A stretch of 64,000 nucleotides of DNA from assembly GCA_035633215.1 (NCBI GenBank), contig DASQFI010000048.1:124001-188000 (forward strand), written 5' to 3'. Below are positions 57,119 to 64,000 of this stretch, piece after piece (the stretch's first letter is position 1; every line of letters begins with the position of its first letter). The notes beneath the pieces were generated by a model, which saw only the letters and a program-made list of their open reading frames with translations, had not been told where the DNA came from and made no database searches. The position numbers and the translations under genes are program-made. Source of the stretch: DASQFI01 sp035633215. Lineage in GTDB: Bacteria; Acidobacteriota; Vicinamibacteria; Vicinamibacterales; SCN-69-37.

Positions 57119-57769
57119 GTGACGCCTTTGCGCATCCTCATCGTCGATGATCATGCCGTCGTCCGCCACGGCGTGCGCGCGTTGCTCGAATCCCAACCGG
57201 GCTGGGAGATCGCCGGCGAGGCTGCGACCGGCCGCGAGGCGCTCGAGCTGGCAAAGCGTCTGCAGCCCGATATCGTCGTCATGGATCTCAGTCTGCCGGA
57301 GCTGAACGGGCTCGAGGCGACGCGTCAGATCGTGAAAGAGTCACCGCGCAGCGAAGTCCTCGTGCTGACGATGCACCACTCTGAACAGCTGGCTCGGGAG
57401 GTCCTTCAGGCGGGCGCTCGCGGCTACATCCTGAAGTCCGACGCCGACGAGAGCTTGATTGCCGCGGTCGAGAGTTTGCGCCAGCACAAGCCGTTTCTGA
57501 CGTCGACCGTGACGGAATTCGGGCTGGACGAGTACATGCGTCGGGCCGAAAAAGACGGCAGCGTGGCTCACGCCGCCGTCACGGCGCGCGAGGGTGAGAT
57601 CATTCAGCTTCTCGCGGAGGGCAGGAGTAACAAGGAGGCCGCATTGGCGCTCGGAATCAGTGTCAAGACGATCGAGGCTCACCGGGCGAACATCATGCGG
57701 AAGCTGGGTCTCCGGTCGGTCAGCGATCTCGTGCGCTACGCGATCCGCAACAAGATGGTTCAACCGTAG
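57119..57769 (+). CDS. NarL/FixJ-family response regulator
   Basis: 216 residues from a GTG at 57119. The receiver domain has ILIVDDHAVVRHGVRALL, the phosphorylated aspartate D56 in VVMDLSLPE, and the lysine in GYILKSDADE. The C-terminal LuxR helix-turn-helix is TAREGEIIQLLAEGRSNKEA, then LGISVKTIEAHRANIMRKLG. It is the partner of the preceding kinase. Its own operon promoter region carries inverted repeats of suitable size (55503-55532), so autoregulation is possible. Confidence 0.95.
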   Translation: MTPLRILIVDDHAVVRHGVRALLESQPGWEIAGEAATGREALELAKRLQPDIVVMDLSLPELNGLEATRQIVKESPRSEVLVLTMHHSEQLAREVLQAGARGYILKSDADESLIAAVESLRQHKPFLTSTVTEFGLDEYMRRAEKDGSVAHAAVTAREGEIIQLLAEGRSNKEAALALGISVKTIEAHRANIMRKLGLRSVSDLVRYAIRNKMVQP

Positions 57770-57791
57770 ACGGCTGGCTGCGTCAGCCGCG

Positions 57792-60608
57792 ATGGACACG
57801 AATCCGCCGACTGGCGTCGTCACCGGGCCCGAGGTCATCGAACGGGGCGTGCTCGAGATCGTCAGCGCGCTCGTCAAGGAGCTTCGGGGAAGCACGTCGC
57901 CCGTTCCCGTCGCGCTCGGCAGCTCGCTCGAGCGCGATCTCGGCATCAGCAGCCTCGAGCGCGTCGAGCTGCTGCTGCGGCTCGAGCGCAGGTTCGGCGT
58001 ACGCCTCCCCGAAGAAACGGTTGCGGGCGCAGAAACTTCCGCGGAGCTCGTCGCGGCGCTCAGCCGCGCGGCGCCCGGCTCTCGAGAGCCCGTTCCTCAC
58101 CTCCGGCCGGCGGTCGGTGCCGCCACTGGCGCGCCGGTTGGAGCACACACACTTCTCGAAGCGCTCCAGTGGCATGTCCAGGCCACGCCGGATCGCGCGC
58201 ACATCTTTCTCCAGGAAGATGGCGGGGAGCGCCCCATCACGTATCGGGCGCTGTGGGACGGTGCCCGGGACGTCGCCGCGGCCCTTGCCGAACGCGGCGT
58301 CGCGCCGGGCGACACCGTCGCGCTCATGCTCAGAACAGAGGAGGCATTCTTTCGCACATTCGCCGGCGTCCTCATGGCCGGGGCCGTCCCGGTCCCGATG
58401 TATCCGCCGGTCCGCGCCGATCGAATCGCCGAGTACGCACATCGACAGGCCGCGATTCTGCGGAATGCGGGCTCCCGCCTCCTCGTGACGTTCGCGGACG
58501 CCGACCGGGTCGGATCGATCCTCCGCGGCGTCGTCGAGCCGTTGCGAGAGGTCATCGACGTCGATCGCCTCGCCCCGAACCGCCCGGGTGGAACAGCCAT
58601 ACACGCCGGTCCCGATTCACCAGCGCTGATTCAGTACACCTCCGGCAGCACCGGCGATCCGAAAGGGGTCCTGCTGACTCACGGCAACCTCCTGGCGAAC
58701 ATCCGCGCGATCGGCCAGGCCATGGACGTCCGTCCGGACGATGTCGTCGCGAGCTGGCTGCCGCTCTATCACGACATGGGCCTGATCGGCGCCTGGCTCG
58801 GCGCCCTCTACTTCGGGCTGCCCGTCGTGATCCTGTCGCCCCTGACGTTCCTCTCGCGCCCGTCGCGGTGGCTCTGGGCGATCCACGCCCACCGCGCCAC
58901 GATCTCGCCGGCGCCGAACTTCGCCTTCGACCTGTGCGTGAGCAAGGTCGCCGACGAGGAGATCGAGGGACTGGATCTCAGCTCGTGGCGGCTCGCGCTC
59001 AACGGGTCCGAAGCGGTCAGCGCCGATACGATCGCCCGGTTTACACGGCGCTTCGCCCCCTACGGGTTCCGACCCGACGCCATGTACCCCGTCTATGGAC
59101 TGGCCGAAGCCTCGGTCGGCCTGACGATGCCGCCGCTGTCGCGGCCGCCGCGAATCGACGCCATCGCGCGCGAGCCGTATCAGCGCGCGCGGGAGATTCG
59201 GCCCGCCGATGCGGGCGATCCGCAGCCGCTGCGCTTCGTGTCGTGCGGCAAACCGCTTCCGGGACATGAACTTCGTGTGGTCGATGAGGAGGCTCAGGCG
59301 CTGGGCCAGCGGACGCTCGGACGTATCCAGTTTCGCGGTCCGTCGGTCACGACGGGTTACTTCCGCAACCCAGCCGCGACGCGAGCCGCGTTCGCCGGAG
59401 ACTGGCTCGATTCGGGAGACTTCGGCTACTGGGCCGATGGCGAGCTGTTCGTGACCGGCCGCGCGAAGGATCTCATCATTCGTGGCGGGCGCAATATCAC
59501 GCCGCACGAAGCGGAGGAGATCGCGGGCGCCGTCGACGGTGTCCGCAAAGGCTGCGTCGCCGCGTTCGGTGTCCACGATGCGGCCGTCGGCACCGAGCGG
59601 TTCGTCCTGGTCGCCGAGACACGCCTGACGGACGAGTCTCGCCGGGAAGAGTTGCGCGCTGAAGTAGCGGCTCGCGTCACGGACGCGCTCGGCGTCCCAC
59701 CCGATCACGTCGTCATCGTCTCTCCCGGCACCGTGCTCAAGACGCCCAGCGGGAAGATCCGCCGGACCGCGACGCGCGAAGCGTACGAGACCGGCCGGCT
59801 CCTGGCCGGGCGCCGGTCCGTGGCCGCTCAGTGGGCTTCTTTGCTTGGCGAGGGCCTGCAAGCGCGTCTGACACGCGCGCTCGGTCTGGCGTCACGCGTC
59901 GTCTTCACGAGCTACATCGTCATCCTCCTCGCGACCACGCTGCCGTTCTGGGCACTGGTCTACGTCGTCCCCCGTGGGCGTGCGGTCGCTCGCCTGATGA
60001 AGCGGTGGTCGCGGCTGATGTTGATGCTCACCGGACTGTCCCCGCGCGTGTCGGGTCTCGAGCATCTCCGCTCTGCCGGTCCGGCGATGATCGTGGCCAA
60101 TCATGCGAGCTACATCGACGTGATCGTCCTGATGGCGGTGCTGCCGGGCGATGTTCGGTTCATCGCGAAAGGGGCGCTTGCCGATATTCCCGTCGTCGGC
60201 GCGGTCATCCGGCGCGCCGGGCACATCACGATCGAAAAGGCCGAATTCTCCCAGCGGCTCGCCGGCGCCGACGAGATCACGCAAGCGCTCGGCCGTGGGA
60301 TCTCGATCGCCGTGTTTCCCGAAGGGACGTTCTTCCGCTCAGCCGGTCTGCTGCCGTTCCGGCTCGGGGCGTTTCGGGCCGCGGTCGAGGCGGGCCGGTC
60401 CGTCGTCCCTGTCGCGCTGCGGGGCACGCGCGCAGTGCTGCCTGATGGCACGTGGCTGCTGCGCCGGTCGCCGATCGCCGTCGTCATCGGCGCGCCGCTG
60501 GCGCCTGTCGCGAGCGGATGGCCGGAGTTCGTGCGCCTGCGGGATCTCGCGCGCGCCGAGATCGCACGCTGTGCGGGGGAGACAGCGATCGAGAGCGGGC
60601 CTGGTTAA
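57792..60608 (+). CDS. Trifunctional ACP / fatty acyl-AMP ligase / PlsC-type acyltransferase
   Basis: 938 residues from the ATG at 57792; the longer frame upstream lies inside the response regulator gene. Residues about 15-95 are an acyl carrier domain (LERDLGISSLERVELLLRLE, serine 54). Residues about 120-690 are an adenylating ligase of the acyl-AMP type (YTSGSTGDPKG at 282-292, SWLPLYHDMGLIGAWL, VYGLAEASVGLT, SGDFGYW). A membrane-associated helix lies at about 703-726 (IVILLATTLPFWALVYVV). The end is a PlsC acyltransferase with NHASYID (770-776) and FPEGTFF (about 842-848). One protein could thus activate a fatty acid, load it on its own carrier and transfer it to a lysophospholipid or similar acceptor. 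Confidence 0.92.
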   Translation: MDTNPPTGVVTGPEVIERGVLEIVSALVKELRGSTSPVPVALGSSLERDLGISSLERVELLLRLERRFGVRLPEETVAGAETSAELVAALSRAAPGSREPVPHLRPAVGAATGAPVGAHTLLEALQWHVQATPDRAHIFLQEDGGERPITYRALWDGARDVAAALAERGVAPGDTVALMLRTEEAFFRTFAGVLMAGAVPVPMYPPVRADRIAEYAHRQAAILRNAGSRLLVTFADADRVGSILRGVVEPLREVIDVDRLAPNRPGGTAIHAGPDSPALIQYTSGSTGDPKGVLLTHGNLLANIRAIGQAMDVRPDDVVASWLPLYHDMGLIGAWLGALYFGLPVVILSPLTFLSRPSRWLWAIHAHRATISPAPNFAFDLCVSKVADEEIEGLDLSSWRLALNGSEAVSADTIARFTRRFAPYGFRPDAMYPVYGLAEASVGLTMPPLSRPPRIDAIAREPYQRAREIRPADAGDPQPLRFVSCGKPLPGHELRVVDEEAQALGQRTLGRIQFRGPSVTTGYFRNPAATRAAFAGDWLDSGDFGYWADGELFVTGRAKDLIIRGGRNITPHEAEEIAGAVDGVRKGCVAAFGVHDAAVGTERFVLVAETRLTDESRREELRAEVAARVTDALGVPPDHVVIVSPGTVLKTPSGKIRRTATREAYETGRLLAGRRSVAAQWASLLGEGLQARLTRALGLASRVVFTSYIVILLATTLPFWALVYVVPRGRAVARLMKRWSRLMLMLTGLSPRVSGLEHLRSAGPAMIVANHASYIDVIVLMAVLPGDVRFIAKGALADIPVVGAVIRRAGHITIEKAEFSQRLAGADEITQALGRGISIAVFPEGTFFRSAGLLPFRLGAFRAAVEAGRSVVPVALRGTRAVLPDGTWLLRRSPIAVVIGAPLAPVASGWPEFVRLRDLARAEIARCAGETAIESGPG

Positions 60609-60661
60609 GACGCGGCGACGGCGAAGAGGCGCGGCGTCAGGCGTCCGCACCCGGCGGAACG

Positions 60662-61018
60662 TTACGGTCGGGCGGTCTTGCGTGGTCGTCCGCCCCTGCG
60701 CCCGTTGGCACGAGCTGCCGCGGCCTTCTTGGCGCTGCGCCTGCGGCCAAGCAAGGCCCCAGGCCCCACGATCGCGACGCGAGGATTCTGCCGGTCCGTG
60801 TAGGTAATCCTGGCAACTCGCAGTGTGGCTCGCCCGGGCCGAGGCGTACCTGGCAGCGATTCCAGCATCGCCAGGTGGGCCTGCAACGCGTGACGAATTG
60901 CCGCTGCAGCCGCGCGTTCGGAATCAGCAGCGGCGAATACACCGGGCACGCCAACGACGTAAGCGCTCACGGTGCCGTTCGGTTCATGTTCCAGCACGAT
61001 GGGGTAGTGGTTCGTCAT
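60662..61018 (-). CDS. hicB: HicB-like antitoxin
   Basis: 118 residues. It starts with the HicB partial RNase H-like fold: YPIVLEHEPNGTVSAYVVGV, PGVFAAADSERAAAAAIRHA, LQAHLAMLE. The tail is rich in Lys, Arg and Ala (RRRSAKKAAAARANGRRGGR) and probably binds DNA for autoregulation in place of a helix-turn-helix. It should neutralise the HicA toxin encoded six bases upstream on the same strand. The toxin-first order is normal for hicAB. Confidence 0.85.
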   Translation of the reverse strand: MTNHYPIVLEHEPNGTVSAYVVGVPGVFAAADSERAAAAAIRHALQAHLAMLESLPGTPRPGRATLRVARITYTDRQNPRVAIVGPGALLGRRRSAKKAAAARANGRRGGRPRKTARP

Positions 61019-61024
61019 CGCAGC

Positions 61025-61225
61025 CTACTTGCCTCGTGTCTTGATGCCCGCATCCTTCAGGATTCGGTTGACCAGTCCGGCGCCGACTTCCTTCTTGGTG
61101 TGAACCGATACCGTGACCACAGTCTTGGTCGCGGGATTCCAGAACTGACGGTGACTGCCCTTGCCGGTCTTCAGCTCCTGGAAGCCGTGCTCCTTGAGTT
61201 TGCGGATCAACTCCGCCCACGTCAC
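61025..61225 (-). CDS. hicA: HicA-like mRNA interferase toxin
   Basis: 66 residues. It matches the double-stranded-RNA-binding-like HicA fold: WAELIRKLKEHGFQELKTGK, then GSHRQFWNP with the conserved Gly-Ser-His, and VHTKKEVGAGLVNRILKDAG. HicA cleaves mRNA and halts growth until HicB blocks it. Together with hicB it forms a complete toxin-antitoxin pair in a region of broken genes, consistent with mobile DNA. Confidence 0.88.
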   Translation of the reverse strand: MTWAELIRKLKEHGFQELKTGKGSHRQFWNPATKTVVTVSVHTKKEVGAGLVNRILKDAGIKTRGK

Positions 61226-61292
61226 TGTTCAATGAGAAACCAAACGTTGGGTTATGTCAAGTGCCGTGCGGCGGCCCTCCTGAAGAGCGAGC

Positions 61293-61775
61293 ATGAGCAC
61301 GATGGTCAATCAGCTGCTCTTCGGCGCCGAGGCAGTGTTGACCGAGCTACCGCCGCAGGATCGCGTCCGTCTCGGCACCTTCTCCAGCAGCATTCAACTC
61401 GGTCCCGCCATCACAGGAAGCCGCCTGGACGCGATCCGGTCGCTGCGTCAGGGCCTCAAGCCTGTCGGCCCGTCGGCTCTGTACGATGCCGTGGCGTCGA
61501 GCATGGAGGCGATGGCGGGTGAGACGGACCGACGAGTCGTTCTTGTCTTGACCGATGGTCTCGACACGAGCAGCCGCCGGGGTTTTCAACAGGTCATTCA
61601 GCGCGCGCAGGAGGAGGATCAGGCGGTCTTTGCCATGGCATTTCGGGACACGTCGCCCATGAATCGTTTTCCCTTCTCGCAGACGCAGCGTGCGTCGTTC
61701 CGGGCGCTGATGAGATTGGCCGCTGAGACCGGCGGCGGCTATATCGCGCGCGAGTTTTTCATGGTCGGATCATGA
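61293..61775 (+). pseudogene. 5'-truncated VWA-domain (VWFA-related, acidobacterial) gene
   Basis: 160 residues of a von Willebrand A domain: LPPQDRVRLGTFSSSIQLGP, VGPSALYDAVASSMEAMAGE, RRVVLVLTDGLDTSSRR, then RLAAETGGGYIARE. The N-terminal strand with the metal-binding DxSxS motif is absent. A stop lies four codons before the first ATG, at the point where the motif should be. The domain usually follows a long exported N-terminal part in acidobacterial proteins of this type, and that is also missing. It starts 67 bp from hicA, so the toxin-antitoxin insertion or a deletion may have removed the front. Confidence 0.7.
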
Positions 61776-62654
61776 CGAAGTCCCCTCAATTTCAGACTCC
61801 AAGACGTTGGACTGATGCCGTAGAGCGATAACTTCTCGGGGCGCGTCGCCTGCGGCCAGTCGATACAGCCCGGGCGTGAGCATGGTGGCGTAGCCCTCGG
61901 CCACGAGCGCACGGTTGCCGCGTCCCGCCTCTGGCCGCGGCAGACCGGTCACACGGGCCAATTCGCCGGGAATCGTCATGCCCGCTCCCGTGAGGAAGCA
62001 GCGGGCGATCTCGCGCAGGGCAGTGTCTCGACTCACGCGTCGGCGCAGCCCGTCGGGGAACCGTCCGACAGCGAGTGTCCAGATGTACGTGAACTTCGGT
62101 AGGTAGTAAACCTCGCTCGGCACCACGATCATCGCGGCTTGCAGCTCATCCAGGCCTTTGGTGAACGCTTTGTGATCTTTCACGCCGGACTCGGTGCGCA
62201 GGTCCGCCGTCCCCATCTCCCACTCCTTGCGAAGCACGCGCACGATCGCTTGTGCGTTCCTGCTCAGTCGCCGCTTCTCCTCCGATCGGCGGACCCCCCA
62301 GACGGCGTGAAAGCACGGGATCATGCGCGGCGCGAGGAACATCGTTTTGCCGCGAGCCAGCTTGGCATAGTAGACCTTGCCGCGCCGCACCATCTCGTCC
62401 TTTAACGTCCACGTGAGCGACGCCTCGGGATCCTTTTGCACGTGGCGTGGCATCACCGCGTCGCGCCGCCCACAGACGGCCACGTAGAGCGACGGGCCTG
62501 GTCGCCGGGAATCGGTCAGGCACGCGGCAAAGCCGATCCGCTCGATGAAGCGCTCCGCATCGAGGGCGGTCTCGACCTGCCGCGTCGCCTCGCGGCGCCA
62601 GTGTTCATCGCGGTGCTCTTCAATTTCCGATGGGAGCTCTGGCTGACGTCTCAT
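61770..62654 (-). CDS. AlkZ-related winged-helix DNA-binding protein
   Basis: 294 residues. The pattern FIERIGFAACLTDSRRPG, GRRDAVMPRHVQKDPEASLT, YYAKLARGKTMFLAPRMIPC and YLPKFTYIWTLAVGRFPDGL resembles the AlkZ/YcaQ-related winged-helix proteins, a group linked to DNA glycosylases that open crosslinks. The catalytic QxQ motif of true AlkZ is not visible, so glycosylase activity is doubtful and DNA binding is the safer call. A further helix region (ELARVTGLPRPEAGRGNRAL) lies near the C-terminus. It overlaps the end of the VWA remnant by six bases and is divergent from the kinase remnant. Confidence 0.5.
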   Translation of the reverse strand: MRRQPELPSEIEEHRDEHWRREATRQVETALDAERFIERIGFAACLTDSRRPGPSLYVAVCGRRDAVMPRHVQKDPEASLTWTLKDEMVRRGKVYYAKLARGKTMFLAPRMIPCFHAVWGVRRSEEKRRLSRNAQAIVRVLRKEWEMGTADLRTESGVKDHKAFTKGLDELQAAMIVVPSEVYYLPKFTYIWTLAVGRFPDGLRRRVSRDTALREIARCFLTGAGMTIPGELARVTGLPRPEAGRGNRALVAEGYATMLTPGLYRLAAGDAPREVIALRHQSNVLESEIEGTSS

Positions 62655-62707
62655 GCGTGCGGCCGATCATACCTGCCAACTCCGATCGGTATACTCACAG
62701 CACCCAT

Positions 62708-64000
62708 CTGGCTCTGACCCCCGGCACCCGCCTCGGCCCGTACGAAGTCACCGCGCAGATTGGAGCAGGTGGGATGGGCGAGGTCTATCGGGCGAAAGAC
62801 ACCAAGCTCAATCGCGACGTCGCGATCAACAGTGCTGCCCGCGGCGTTCGCACAGGACGCCGATAGGCTCGCGCGCTTCACGCGCGAAGCGCAGACGCTC
62901 GCGTCACTCAACCATCCGAACATCGCGGGGATCTACGGGATCGAAGAATCGTCTTCGTCGGGCTCAGGGCAGACGGGCCTGCGCGCGCTGGTCATGGAGC
63001 TCGTCGAGGGCGACGATCTGTCGGCGTTGATCGCGCGCGGCCCGATGCCGCTCGCCGACGCGGTACCCGTCGCCCGCCAAATCGCCGAGGCGCTCGAAGC
63101 GGCGCATGAGCACGGGATCATCCATCGCGATCTGAAACCCGCGAACGTCAAGGTTCGCGCCGACGGCACGGTGAAAGTGCTCGACTTCGGTCTCGCCAAA
63201 GCGCTGGCGCCGGAAGGCTCAGGTGCGTCGGCGGACGCGATGAACTCGCCGACGCTCACCGCGCGCGCCACGCAGATGGGCATGATCATCGGCACCGCCG
63301 CCTACATGGCGCCGGAGCAGGCGAAGGGGAAGCCGGTCGACCGGCGCGCGGACATCTGGGCGTTCGGCGTCGTGCTCTACGAGATGCTGTCTGGCCGGCG
63401 AGCATTTGAGGGCGAGGATGTCTCCGAGACGCTGGCCGCGGTGCTCACCCGCGAGCCGGAGTTCGGCGCCGTGCCAGCATCCACCCCCGCGGCTCTGGTG
63501 GTCCTGCTGCGTCGCTGCCTCGAGCGCGACCCCAAACGCCGGCTGCGCGATATCGGCGAAGCTCGACTGACGCTCGAAGCGCCGATGGCCGACCGTCCGG
63601 TCACGACCTCGGCGGCTCCTGCGGTGGGCACGTCGCGACGCGTGGCACTCTGGCGCGCGGCGACGGCAATTCTGGCGATGACGCTGCTCGGCGTCTCCGT
63701 CCAGTGGTGGCGATCGACCCGCCCGGACAATTCCGCCCCGATTCGCGCGGCGATTCTGCTACCCAGGGGCGTCACGTTCGACCTCGGCCTCTATACGGTC
63801 GTGGCGATTTCACCGGATGGCTCCACGAACGCGCTCGTCGGCAGCAGCGCGGGAGTCCGTCGCCTCTACGTGAGACATCTGGGCGAGTTCGAGCCACGCC
63901 TCCTCGAGGGCACCGAGGACGCGTCGTCGCCGTTCTTCTCGCGGTCGTGTTCGTGCCCGGGGATCCCGCGGGCGGCGAGCGAAGGATGGCGTGGGTTGAT
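62708..64000 (+). pseudogene. Ser/Thr kinase gene with frameshifts (runs off the window)
   Basis: LTPGTRLGPYEVTAQIGAGG and GEVYRAKDTKLNRDVAI form a normal kinase start, but the first codon is CTG where related genes have ATG. At about 62829-62835 the frame shifts: VAI runs into NSAARG and stops at 62866, while VLPAAFAQDADRLARF continues in another frame. The shift falls on the catalytic lysine codon. The second frame encodes HRDLKPANVKV, DFGLAKAL and APEQAKGKP, a membrane helix near 63645, and a propeller start. Near 63925-63950 PFFS is followed, in a third frame, by VVFVPGDPAGGERRMAWVD, a late propeller segment, suggesting an internal deletion. A -10-like TATACT lies at 62690. Confidence 0.8.

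Noticed and set aside
1..64000. tRNA, rRNA, CRISPR array or complete insertion sequence
   Set aside because: I looked for cloverleaf-like 3' ends, regularly spaced repeats and transposase motifs and saw none. A tRNAscan or Infernal run would be decisive.

Overview
The window is GC-rich, densely coded DNA, most likely from an acidobacterium of the Vicinamibacteria type. No rRNA or other taxonomic marker is present, so this rests on gene content. The content is four very large MacB/FtsX-like permeases of the acidobacterial duplicated-orphan-permease (ADOP) type, three of them translationally coupled to PadR regulators; sigma factors of the TIGR02999 and other ECF types paired with Ser/Thr kinases; TPR and TolB-like sensor proteins; and a TonB-receptor start with a carboxypeptidase-regulatory domain. 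I see no rRNA, tRNA, CRISPR array or complete insertion sequence.

Layout. 1-4914: start of an outer-membrane receptor, a Ser/Thr kinase with TPRs, its ECF sigma factor, and a divergent exported Ig-like protein. 4942-7224: arsenic island (arsR-arsN2-arsC facing arsM) around an AT-rich control region, with no efflux pump. 7268-17511: two PadR-ADOP modules around a winged-helix/TPR regulator, a SnoaL-like lipoprotein, a GH19 lysozyme-like protein and a DUF1326 Tat protein. 17567-22318: a membrane protein with a Pro/Gly/Ser linker, a diguanylate cyclase, and a divergent pair that looks like lipid A remodelling (PagP-like and PagL-like). 22328-26418: purine degradation set (uraD, allantoicase, uricase, allantoinase, HIU hydrolase).

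26535-34022: a compact plus-strand run of an acyl carrier protein, an FkbH-like enzyme, a GNAT, a polysaccharide deacetylase and a MaoC-SDR fusion. A small membrane protein, a DapB-like reductase lacking the usual catalytic histidine and a TauD-type dioxygenase follow closely. This is the best candidate for an undescribed pathway. 34153-46396: a DUF411 protein, a serine hydrolase, a PadR-ADOP-ADOP operon, a TPR protein, and LolA-like, TerB-like and beta-propeller proteins. 46458-48743: a TIGR02999-type sigma factor whose partner kinase is reduced to a remnant, then two exported proteins. 48808-57769: an S9 peptidase-kinase pair, a frameshifted hybrid histidine kinase, and a NarL-type two-component pair. 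57792-60608: one polypeptide carrying ACP, fatty acyl-AMP ligase and PlsC-type acyltransferase domains. 60662-64000: a HicAB toxin-antitoxin pair, a VWA gene fragment, an AlkZ-related protein and a decaying kinase gene.

The accessory character shows in repeats as well as genes. An 87-bp near-perfect palindrome sits in frame inside the PagL-like gene, an 80-bp imperfect palindrome lies just upstream of it, and related hairpin plus 14-nt-repeat elements directly follow the stop codons of two unrelated genes. Several genes are broken by single-base shifts or internal deletions, so some calls would change with resequencing.
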